The notes below the pieces were generated by a model. That model was not told the DNA's origin, searched no databases, and was given only the letters and a program-made list of their open reading frames with translations. The translations under genes were made by a program, and so were the position numbers. Below are positions 1 through 5,716 of a stretch of 5,716 bases of DNA, one piece after another. The stretch comes from Propionibacteriaceae bacterium (GTDB lineage Bacteria; Actinomycetota; Actinomycetes; Propionibacteriales; Propionibacteriaceae): contig JAICEV010000252.1 in the NCBI GenBank assembly GCA_025923975.1, positions 1 to 5,716 on the forward strand. The letters run 5' to 3'. Every line of letters starts with the position of its first letter. Position 1 is the stretch's first letter.

Positions 1-1149
1 ATCAATCTTCTGACTGACGACCCTGCAAACCCGTCGGGCGCTCACTGGTTTTGGACCAGGGTCATCCCGGAGATGGGCAAGCGACTTACCGAAAATGAGG
101 AACTGCATCTGCTGGTAAGTCCCCAGTCCCGGCACATGCACAATGGATACGGTCCGGGCATTCACTACATTACATTCCCGTGGTCCAACGAGAGCCCACC
201 TCGACGGACCTTGAGCGAACATCTCTATTCCCCCATTCGTCTGCCCAATTCAAAGATTGACGTATTCAGCACGCTGATGGCGCCGATAGTCAAGTCAGCG
301 CCCTCACTTGTCGTCCATTTCAAGACGATGCATGCGTACACGGCTCCGCAGTCCTTGCGCATGTCGGCGAGGCTCTATCGGCGATTGAGCTATCCCCGTA
401 CCGCACGGGTGGCCGACGCCGTCATCATCAATTCGGAAAGCCTGCGCGGCGAGGTACAGCGATATCTTGATGTCGACCCGGCGAAACTGCACCTCATACC
501 GGAGGCTGTTGATCATGCGCTTTTCCGCCCGGGCGATCGTGGGGAGGCCTTCGAATACGTCACAAAACGCTATGGAATCACCAGACCGTTCGTGCTCTTT
601 GTTTCTTCTCTGTGGCGGTACAAGAACTGCGCCGGCCTGCTGCGTGCGTTCTCCGTTGCCAAGCCCAAGCTAGGCGATCGGCAGCTCGCAGTCGTGGGCC
701 CTGGTCGCGACGAGGAATATCTCGCTGAATTGCGTGAGCTCGCGAACCAGCTGGGCATCGCGAACGATGTCGTGTGGGTAGGTGGGGTTCCGCTCGAGGA
801 AACCGTCCACTTCTATCGGGCGGCTGACGTATTCGTCTATCCGTCATTCAATGAGACATTTGGGCTGCCGATCTTGGAGGCCATGGCCTGCGCGTGCCCG
901 GTAGTCACCTCGAGCGTCAGTGCGATGCCTGAGACGGCAGGTGGTGCAGCGCTATTGGCCGACCCTGATGATCCTGAGTCTCTGGCTGACGCGATCGTTG
1001 AAGCCTGCGGTGTGGAAGAGGAGCGCCTGCGGGCGGCTGGCCCTAAGCGGGCACGTGAATTTACCTGGGCGGCCACGGCAGAGAGCACGCTGGCCGTCTA
1101 CCGGGCGGTCCACGCGCGACGTATCGCTGAGAATGGTCGTCGCCGATGA
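1..1149 (+). CDS. GT4-type glycosyltransferase (group 1), 5' end outside window
   Basis: Cytoplasmic or membrane-associated glycosyltransferase expected to move a sugar from a nucleotide donor onto a glycan or lipid acceptor. The reading frame is open from base 1, before the first ATG at 73. The upstream residues (INLLTDDPANPSGAHWFW) look like the first beta strand and loop of a GT-B fold, so ATG 73 is internal and the true start lies just left of the window. The visible 382 residues nearly fill the usual 370-400 of the family. The C-terminal donor domain opens near base 589 with FVLFVSSLWRYKN. The retaining EX7E motif (NETFGLPILEAMA) has its two Glu codons at 853 and 877, followed by CPVVTS and a typical closing helix (REFTWAATAEST). 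The stop overlaps the next gene's start as ATGA. Donor and acceptor cannot be read from the sequence; the sugar made by the downstream genes is a guess. The family call is firm. Confidence 0.93.
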   Translation: MNLLTDDPANPSGAHWFWTRVIPEMGKRLTENEELHLLVSPQSRHMHNGYGPGIHYITFPWSNESPPRRTLSEHLYSPIRLPNSKIDVFSTLMAPIVKSAPSLVVHFKTMHAYTAPQSLRMSARLYRRLSYPRTARVADAVIINSESLRGEVQRYLDVDPAKLHLIPEAVDHALFRPGDRGEAFEYVTKRYGITRPFVLFVSSLWRYKNCAGLLRAFSVAKPKLGDRQLAVVGPGRDEEYLAELRELANQLGIANDVVWVGGVPLEETVHFYRAADVFVYPSFNETFGLPILEAMACACPVVTSSVSAMPETAGGAALLADPDDPESLADAIVEACGVEEERLRAAGPKRAREFTWAATAESTLAVYRAVHARRIAENGRRR

Positions 1150-2258
1150 AGATTCTTGTTACCGGCGGGGCCGGGTTCATCGGCTCCCACACCTGCGACC
1201 GGCTGATCGCGGCCGGCCATCAGGTCGTGGTGCTCGACGCGCTTACCAGACCAGTGCACCGCAATGGCAAACCGACCTACTTGACACCAGGCGCCGAACT
1301 CTACGTCGGCGATGTCCGCAACCGTGAGTTGATGGCCAACCTGCTGCGTCGCGTCGATGCCGTATACCACCTCGCGGCGTACCAGGACTATTTGACCGAC
1401 TTCGCCCGATTCACAGACGTCAATGTGACGTCTACCGCCATGATTTACGAGATCATCGTGGCCGAAAAGCTCGACATCAGCCGGGTGGTGGTGGCTTCGT
1501 CGCAGGCTGCCATGGGCGAGGGGCTCTATTGCTGCCCAGCACACGGCGAGCAGACACCAGATATGAGGCCCGAGTCTGCGCTCCAACGATCCCAGTGGGA
1601 TCTCACCTGCCGAGTGTGTGGCGGGCCGGTGGAGATGCAGCGCACCCCCGAGCGGGTTGCCAACCCGCAAAACCCCTACGGCATGTCCAAACATGCCCAG
1701 GAGGTCATTGCGATCAATCTTGGGCGGCGGTATGGCATCCCGACAGTTGCACTCAGGTACAGCATCGTGCAAGGGCCCCGCCAGTCCGTCTACAACGCCT
1801 ACTCAGGGGCCTGCCGCATTTTCAACCTGCACTATCTGCTCGGTGGCGCGCCGACCTTGTACGAGGACGGCAAGGCGATCCGTGATTACGTCAACATTCA
1901 TGACGTGGTGGACGCCAACGTGCTGGTGCTTACTGACGAACGAGCCGTCGGCCGGGTCTTCAATGTGGGCGGCGGAACCGGTTACACAACCGAACAGCTT
2001 GCCGATATCGTGCGCCGACAGTACGACTCCGACATGCCGGGACGAATCAGCGGCGAGTATCGGTTTGGCGATACCCGCCACATCCTGTCCGACATTGACG
2101 CGCTTCGGGGGATCGGGTGGCTACCCAAGCGCACGCCCGCAGAGTCAGTTGCGGAGTATGCGACATGGTTGTCGGGAATGCCGGGACTTGACGCAATCCT
2201 CGCCGAGGCAGACGCCAAGATGCGCGCGCTGGGCGTTGTTCGTAGGTCAGCAGGGTGA
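1146..2258 (+). CDS. NAD-dependent nucleotide-sugar epimerase/dehydratase (extended SDR) with Cys/His insertion
   Basis: Extended short-chain dehydrogenase/reductase that probably epimerises (less likely dehydrates) an NDP-sugar in the cytoplasm. The 370-residue protein opens with the Rossmann NAD motif TGGAGFIG (Gly7, Gly10, Gly13). It has the YHLAAYQD strand region, an active-site Ser in SSQAAMG (Ser119 by alignment with GalE) and the catalytic pair Tyr178/Lys182 in YGMSK. ALRY, GPRQS, RDYVNIHDVVDAN and FNVGGG are further family landmarks. Between Ser119 and Tyr178 there is an insertion of about 34 residues relative to GalE, carrying CCPAH (129-133) and CRVC (155-158). From memory, this resembles a subgroup often annotated as dTDP-L-rhamnose 4-epimerase (WbiB type), but the position next to a kinase and a nucleotidyltransferase could equally point to a GDP- or other NDP-sugar. 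The ATG overlaps the previous stop (ATGA), with no strong Shine-Dalgarno, so coupling is likely. Fold and cofactor are secure, substrate is not. Confidence 0.92.
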   Translation: MKILVTGGAGFIGSHTCDRLIAAGHQVVVLDALTRPVHRNGKPTYLTPGAELYVGDVRNRELMANLLRRVDAVYHLAAYQDYLTDFARFTDVNVTSTAMIYEIIVAEKLDISRVVVASSQAAMGEGLYCCPAHGEQTPDMRPESALQRSQWDLTCRVCGGPVEMQRTPERVANPQNPYGMSKHAQEVIAINLGRRYGIPTVALRYSIVQGPRQSVYNAYSGACRIFNLHYLLGGAPTLYEDGKAIRDYVNIHDVVDANVLVLTDERAVGRVFNVGGGTGYTTEQLADIVRRQYDSDMPGRISGEYRFGDTRHILSDIDALRGIGWLPKRTPAESVAEYATWLSGMPGLDAILAEADAKMRALGVVRRSAG

Positions 2259-2956
2259 AAGCGTTTCTCCTGGCGGCAGGGCTCGGCACCCGGCTGCGTC
2301 CGATCACCGATAGCACGCCGAAATGCCTCTTGCGGATCGGCGGCGTGCCGCTGCTGGACATCTGGCTGGACGCGCTTGCCGGGTCAGGCGTTGACGAAGT
2401 GCTGGTGAACACCCATCACCTGGCCTACCTCGTGTCTGCCCACGTCGCTGCACGCACGGGCCCGCCGGTCGTGCACCTGGTCGAAGAACCGGAGTTGCTG
2501 GGAAGTGCGGGAACCCTGAGGGCCAATCGAGACTTCGTCGCTGGGGAGACCATGTTTCTAGCTGTCAACGCCGACAATCTGACCGACTTCGACCTCCGTG
2601 TACTGATAAATGCGCATCAATCAGCCAGCACGGTCGCCACGCTGTCGTTGTTCCATGCACCCCAACCATCGGCGTGCGGCATCGTCGACGTCGACAACGG
2701 CGTTGTCGTCGGCTATGTCGAGAAGCCGGCCAATCCCTCGAGCGATCTGGCCAATGCCGGCATCTATGCCTTCCACCCCCGCGTGCTGGACGACATCACC
2801 GGGCCGACGCCCACGGACATCGGCTACGACCTGCTTCCCCAACTCGTCGGTCGGGCGCGGGCCGTCAGACTGGACGGCTCCTACTTCATCGATATCGGTA
2901 CCCCGGCTGCACTCCAGCAGGCCAGTGAGGAATGGGAAAGCAGGCTCGTCAAGTGA
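2255..2956 (+). CDS. Sugar-1-phosphate nucleotidyltransferase, HddC/RmlA-like
   Basis: Predicted to join a sugar 1-phosphate to an NTP, giving an NDP-sugar and pyrophosphate. The 233-residue protein is a single NTP-transferase domain, the short length typical of HddC-type and mannose-1-phosphate guanylyltransferase-like enzymes, with no C-terminal left-handed helix or isomerase domain. Visible motifs are the nucleotide-binding signature LLAAGLGTRLRPIT (residues 5-18) with PKCLL and Lys23; GSAGTL; the metal-binding Asp107 in NADNLTDFDL (relatives usually have NGD); VEKP (155-158); NAGIYAF (167-173); and the second metal-binding Asp213 in FIDIGTP. The start is GTG at 2255, overlapping the epimerase stop as GTGA, with MKAFLLAAG aligning as a normal N-terminus. 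The adjacent HddA-type kinase suggests GDP-D-glycero-alpha-D-manno-heptose synthesis (HddC role), but UTP-, CTP- or dTTP-dependent activity on another sugar cannot be excluded. Confidence 0.9.
   Translation: MKAFLLAAGLGTRLRPITDSTPKCLLRIGGVPLLDIWLDALAGSGVDEVLVNTHHLAYLVSAHVAARTGPPVVHLVEEPELLGSAGTLRANRDFVAGETMFLAVNADNLTDFDLRVLINAHQSASTVATLSLFHAPQPSACGIVDVDNGVVVGYVEKPANPSSDLANAGIYAFHPRVLDDITGPTPTDIGYDLLPQLVGRARAVRLDGSYFIDIGTPAALQQASEEWESRLVK
2939..2944 (+). promoter_or_regulatory. Weak ribosome binding site for the kinase GTG start
   Basis: AGCAGG lies 8 bases before GTG 2953, a normal spacing. The better-looking GAGGA at 2927-2931 directly abuts ATG 2932 and is too close to serve it. This supports GTG 2953 as the start, with translational coupling from the overlapping upstream stop probably contributing. 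Confidence 0.4.
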
Positions 2957-3942
2957 TCGTCACCCAAACTCCGTTGCGCATCGGGCTCGTCGGCGGTGGA
3001 ACTGACCTACCCGGGTACTACCGCGAGCACGGCGGCCGGGTCCTCAACGCCGCCATCGACAAGTACGTCTACGTCATCGTCAAGCAGCGGTTCGACGACG
3101 ACATTTATGTCAACTACTCCAAAAAGGAAATCGTCTCCTCCGTCCAGGATGTCCAGCACGAGCTGGTCCGGGAAGCCATGTACATGACCGGCGTTACGTG
3201 TGGCGTGGAGATCACCACTCTCGCCGATATCCCCTCTGCTGGTTCGGGGCTGGGGTCTTCCTCATCGGTGACTGTTGGCTTGCTGCACGCGCTATTCACA
3301 TATCAGGGCCATCAGGTATCGGCTGAAGAACTGGCCGACCGGGCCTGCGCCATCGAAATCGATCGATGCCGCAAACCAATCGGCAAGCAAGATCAGTACG
3401 CGGCCGCGTACGGCGGGATCTGCGACATCCACTTCGGACCGGGCGACCGAGTCTTCGTCGACGCGATCAGAATGCCGCCGCCGTTACGCAGGCGAATGCA
3501 GGACGAATTGCTGCTGTTCTTTACCGGCATCACCCGCAGCGCCAACACGATCCTGGGTGAGCAGACCGCCAACATCGGCGACCGGCTGACGCAGCTCGGG
3601 CAACTCCGGGATCTCGCCGGCGAGGCAGCGAGTGGTCTGCGCGAGGGCGACATCGACGCCCTCGGGGTCGCCCTGAACAAGAGTTGGCAGGCTAAGCGGA
3701 CACTTGCCGCAGGCGTGTCGAGCTCTCAAATCGACGAAGCTGTCGAGGCGGCTCTCTCTGCCGGTGCCACTGGGGCGAAAGTCACAGGTGCCGGTGGCGG
3801 CGGGTTCCTGCTCGTCGTGTGCCCGCTGGAAGCTCAGCGAGCCGTTCGCGAGGGGTTAGCGAGCATGCAGGAGCTTCCCATCAAGCTTGAACCGCAGGGC
3901 TCCCGAGTGATTTTCAACGTCCACCGCGACATTTGGAGTTGA
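2953..3942 (+). CDS. GHMP-family sugar kinase, HddA-like (heptose-7-phosphate 1-kinase type)
   Basis: ATP-dependent anomeric sugar kinase of the GHMP superfamily. The best-known relative, HddA, makes D-glycero-alpha-D-manno-heptose 1,7-bisphosphate. With the GTG start the protein is 329 residues and begins VIVTQTPLRIGLVGGGTDLP, as HddA proteins do. The glycine-rich ATP loop is IPSAGSGLGSSSS (93-105), and GKQDQYAAAYGG (144-155) contains the likely catalytic Asp147. The C-terminal GHMP motif is GAKVTGAGGGGF (274-285). An in-frame ATG at 2932 would add seven residues. I prefer GTG 2953 because it forms a GTGA overlap like the preceding junction, because homologs start at this point, and because GAGGA abuts the ATG with no spacing. 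The neighbouring nucleotidyltransferase is the natural next step after a phosphatase, but no GmhB or GmhA lies in the window. Genome pipelines sometimes mislabel such proteins as dehydrogenase. Family is firm; heptose specificity is an inference. Confidence 0.9.
   Translation: MIVTQTPLRIGLVGGGTDLPGYYREHGGRVLNAAIDKYVYVIVKQRFDDDIYVNYSKKEIVSSVQDVQHELVREAMYMTGVTCGVEITTLADIPSAGSGLGSSSSVTVGLLHALFTYQGHQVSAEELADRACAIEIDRCRKPIGKQDQYAAAYGGICDIHFGPGDRVFVDAIRMPPPLRRRMQDELLLFFTGITRSANTILGEQTANIGDRLTQLGQLRDLAGEAASGLREGDIDALGVALNKSWQAKRTLAAGVSSSQIDEAVEAALSAGATGAKVTGAGGGGFLLVVCPLEAQRAVREGLASMQELPIKLEPQGSRVIFNVHRDIWS
3935..3938 (+). promoter_or_regulatory. Candidate Shine-Dalgarno for the beta-helix gene
   Basis: GGAG at the end of the kinase gene is 12 bases before ATG 3951, somewhat long but usable. 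It touches TTG 3939 and overlaps TTG 3933, so neither of those upstream in-frame TTG codons is well placed for it. This favours ATG 3951. Confidence 0.45.
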
Positions 3943-3950
3943 TTACGCGC

Positions 3951-5540
3951 ATGCGTTGGAGTACCGGTCGGCTGGGCTTGTCTAGTCCAGCTGTTAGATG
4001 GTTCTTTGTTGCCATCGGCATCGCTGCCCTCGTCATCAGCGGCGTGACCGTCGCCATTCGCAGCCGCGCCGTCGGTGACCCGGTGCCCAGTGCTCCACCG
4101 CCGCCAGCAGCGCACAGCCGCGCGGCCGTAAGCGTCACCTGGCCTACTGAGCCGCCGGCTCAAATTTGCTCCAACCCGGACAACTGGACCGGCCCAGCAA
4201 CCCCACCGTCGGGTGCGATCATTGTGCCAGCCGGAGACAATTCTGAGCTGACACAGAACTGGAACGAAGTGGGTCTCTCGCAGGCTGGCAAGATCTTCTG
4301 GTTCGCGCCTGGGGTCCACACCGTTGGAAGCGATGACTTCGCCCAGATCCAGGCCGGTAACGGCTCTACCTACATTGGTGGGCCCGGCGCCATAATCGAC
4401 GGCCAGCAGAAGAACCTCAATGCCTTCACCGGTGATGCCCGCGACGTAACCATTAAGTACCTCACCATCCGGAACTTTGGTACGGGTACTTCTAACAATG
4501 ACCAGGCCACGGTCAACCACGACGGCGGTCGCGGTTGGATCATCAGCCACAACTTAGTCGTTGACAATGACGGCGCCGGCGTAGCTCTGGGCCCACAAAG
4601 TGTCACCACTCACAACTGCCTCAAGGACAACGGGCAGTACGGCTTCACCGGCTTTGCCGGCGCCAACACCAGTGGCGGTACCAATGCCTTGCTCGATCAC
4701 AACGAAATCTCTGGCAACAACACCGACGACTGGGAGTCTCTGCGCGATGGCTGTGGCTGCACGGGTGGCGGCAAGTTCTGGGAGAATGAGGACGTAATTG
4801 TCAGCAACAACTACGTCCACGACAACCATGGCGTTGGTATCTGGGCCGATTTCAACAACCGCGGCTTCCTTATTGAAAACAACTGGATTGAGAACAACGA
4901 TGCCCACGGCATCGAGTATGAGATCAGCTACAACTTTCTGATCCGCAATAACGTCCTCATTCATAATGCCGTTGTGATGGGCAAAAAGCAGTTCGGTGGG
5001 GTGGGCGATACGTTCCCGGCCCCAGCCATCTATATCTCCGAGTCCGGCGGTGACTCACGCGCCGGTAGCACATACTCGACCTCCGAGATCTATGGCAACT
5101 ACTTCGAGGACAACTGGGACGGTATCACGCTCTGGGAAAACGCCGACCGCTACTGTCGGCCTGGTGTAAACGACACCGCAGCCTCCTGTCCATTTTTCGA
5201 CCAGAAGCGTGGCGCCCGGAACAAGACTATGAACGTCGCGATCCACGACAATGAGTTTCGCTTCACCAAAGCAGGTGTTGACTGCACCAATACGCTTTGC
5301 GGCCGCAACTCAGTCTTCTCGAACTGGGGCCTTACCCGCAGCTATTTCGGCGATGCCATCCAAGAGGCCATAACGTTCAACCAGAACAACAAGTGGTACA
5401 ACAACGCCTATTACGGTGAATGGCACTTCCAACCATTTGATATGGGTACGGATAAGACCTTTGCAGAGTGGCAGGCAGCGCCATACTCACAAGATTCTGG
5501 CAGCTCCTACAGCGCCACGGTGCCCGAACGGCAATTGTGA
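3951..5540 (+). CDS. Membrane-anchored right-handed parallel beta-helix protein, possible polysaccharide-active enzyme
   Basis: Predicted extracytoplasmic protein of 529 residues. Residues 1-16 are basic and cytosolic, 17-36 (WFFVAIGIAALVISGVTVAI) form one membrane segment, and about 40-60 are an Ala/Pro linker with PPPP. No lipobox is seen, so an uncleaved anchor or a classical signal peptide are both possible. The rest reads as stacked beta-helix coils, with repeated Asn-rich turns such as ISHNLVVDN, LDHNEISGN, VSNNYVHDN, IENNWIENN, IRNNVLIHN and IYGNYFEDN about 20-25 residues apart. The paired motifs GIWADF and GIEYEIS recall bacterial secreted beta-helix proteins, and EWQAAPYSQDSGSS near the end is a common closing motif in such proteins. 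Eight Cys (73, 223, 268, 270, 402, 413, 445, 450) may form disulfides. The fold is shared by polysaccharide lyases, epimerases, hydrolases and non-catalytic phage-like proteins, so activity is unknown. Its place at the end of a sugar-nucleotide operon suggests work on the exported glycan. In-frame TTG codons at 3933 and 3939 are alternative starts. Confidence 0.88.
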   Translation: MRWSTGRLGLSSPAVRWFFVAIGIAALVISGVTVAIRSRAVGDPVPSAPPPPAAHSRAAVSVTWPTEPPAQICSNPDNWTGPATPPSGAIIVPAGDNSELTQNWNEVGLSQAGKIFWFAPGVHTVGSDDFAQIQAGNGSTYIGGPGAIIDGQQKNLNAFTGDARDVTIKYLTIRNFGTGTSNNDQATVNHDGGRGWIISHNLVVDNDGAGVALGPQSVTTHNCLKDNGQYGFTGFAGANTSGGTNALLDHNEISGNNTDDWESLRDGCGCTGGGKFWENEDVIVSNNYVHDNHGVGIWADFNNRGFLIENNWIENNDAHGIEYEISYNFLIRNNVLIHNAVVMGKKQFGGVGDTFPAPAIYISESGGDSRAGSTYSTSEIYGNYFEDNWDGITLWENADRYCRPGVNDTAASCPFFDQKRGARNKTMNVAIHDNEFRFTKAGVDCTNTLCGRNSVFSNWGLTRSYFGDAIQEAITFNQNNKWYNNAYYGEWHFQPFDMGTDKTFAEWQAAPYSQDSGSSYSATVPERQL

Positions 5541-5547
5541 CAGCGCA

Positions 5548-5716
5548 TTAACGAGCGGCCGGCGCCATCCCGATCAGGAAGGACCAAAGGCGCGGGGCGA
5601 CGAGATTTGCGTCGAAGTCTCGGCTGAATCGCTCACGCGCCGCCCTCGCAGCCTGCAAGCGGGCGGGCTCACAATCGAGCAGTTCAAGCAGCGTTGTCGC
5701 TGCCTTGATCGGGTCG
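5548..5716 (-). CDS. C-terminal fragment of a probable glycosyltransferase, rest outside window
   Basis: On the reverse strand an open frame enters from the right edge and ends at TAA (5550-5548), giving 55 residues. It reads DPIKAATTLLELL, then an Ala/Arg-rich helix (QAARAARERFSRDFDA), then LVAPRLWSFLIG. This pattern, an Asp-Pro followed by two amphipathic helices with a RERFSRDF-like stretch, is how many GT4 glycosyltransferases end, and the cluster context agrees. No catalytic motif lies inside the window, so the family call rests on this terminal pattern only. The gene converges on the beta-helix gene with 7 bases between the stops. Confidence 0.55.
   Translation of the reverse strand, partial: DPIKAATTLLELLDCEPARLQAARAARERFSRDFDANLVAPRLWSFLIGMAPAAR

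Noticed and set aside
73..75. ATG 73 as the start of the glycosyltransferase
   Set aside because: The frame is open to base 1, and the residues before it fit the family's N-terminus, so the true start lies outside the window.
1098..1772. Long reverse-strand open frame opposite the epimerase
   Set aside because: No recognisable domain, and the opposing strand encodes a clear SDR protein; a high-GC antisense shadow.
2932..2952. ATG 2932 as the kinase start
   Set aside because: It adds seven residues not expected in HddA proteins, its only Shine-Dalgarno abuts the ATG, and GTG 2953 gives the operon's usual 4-base overlap. Not fully excluded.
3933..3950. TTG 3933 or TTG 3939 as the beta-helix start
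   Set aside because: GGAG at 3935-3938 is too close to, or overlaps, both, while ATG 3951 is downstream at usable spacing and still leaves a basic N-terminus before the membrane segment. TTG 3939 remains possible through coupling.
3834..4550. Long reverse-strand open frame across the kinase/beta-helix junction
   Set aside because: It spans two well-supported opposite-strand genes and shows no family motif, so it is a shadow.
4554..4964. Reverse-strand open frame rich in Val and Ala opposite the beta-helix
   Set aside because: Its Val/Ile-rich composition arises because the sense-strand Asn and Asp codons AAC and GAC read as GTT and GTC on the other strand; no start signal or domain supports it.
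5551..5640. GC-rich palindromic pieces (CGGCCG, GGCGCC, GGCGCG/CGCGCC) as a terminator
   Set aside because: They lie inside the reverse-strand coding region, form no compact stem, and have no T-run; expected by chance at this GC content.

Overview
The window looks like part of a surface-polysaccharide or glycoconjugate gene cluster from a high-GC Gram-positive bacterium, most likely an actinobacterium and plausibly Mycobacterium-like. Reasons are the high GC of the enzyme genes (a sampled line of the kinase gene is about 68%), GTG starts, stop-start overlaps, and a membrane-anchored exported protein with an Ala/Pro-rich linker. The genus is an inference; no RNA gene or marker gene is present to settle it.

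Layout: five genes run head to tail on the + strand. They are (1) a retaining GT4-type glycosyltransferase, open at the left edge, 1-1149; (2) an extended-SDR nucleotide-sugar epimerase with a Cys/His-rich insertion, 1146-2258; (3) a small sugar-1-phosphate nucleotidyltransferase of the HddC/RmlA-like type, 2255-2956; (4) a GHMP-family sugar kinase of the HddA type, 2953-3942; (5) a membrane-anchored right-handed parallel beta-helix protein, 3951-5540. The first three junctions are 4-base overlaps (ATGA, GTGA, GTGA) and the fourth gap is 8 bases, so the block very probably forms one translationally coupled operon. From 5548 to the right edge the minus strand carries the C-terminus of another gene, probably a second glycosyltransferase, converging on the operon with only 7 bases between the stops.

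Working model: kinase (4) phosphorylates a sugar at C1 (heptose-7-phosphate is the best-known substrate of the family), nucleotidyltransferase (3) activates it to an NDP-sugar, epimerase (2) changes the sugar's stereochemistry, and glycosyltransferase (1) transfers it. The beta-helix protein (5) would sit outside the membrane and may modify, cleave or bind the finished glycan. The isomerase (GmhA) and phosphatase (GmhB) needed for a complete GDP-heptose route are not in this window. No tRNA, rRNA, CRISPR, insertion sequence or convincing terminator was seen, and no stretch over 300 bases lacks a gene.
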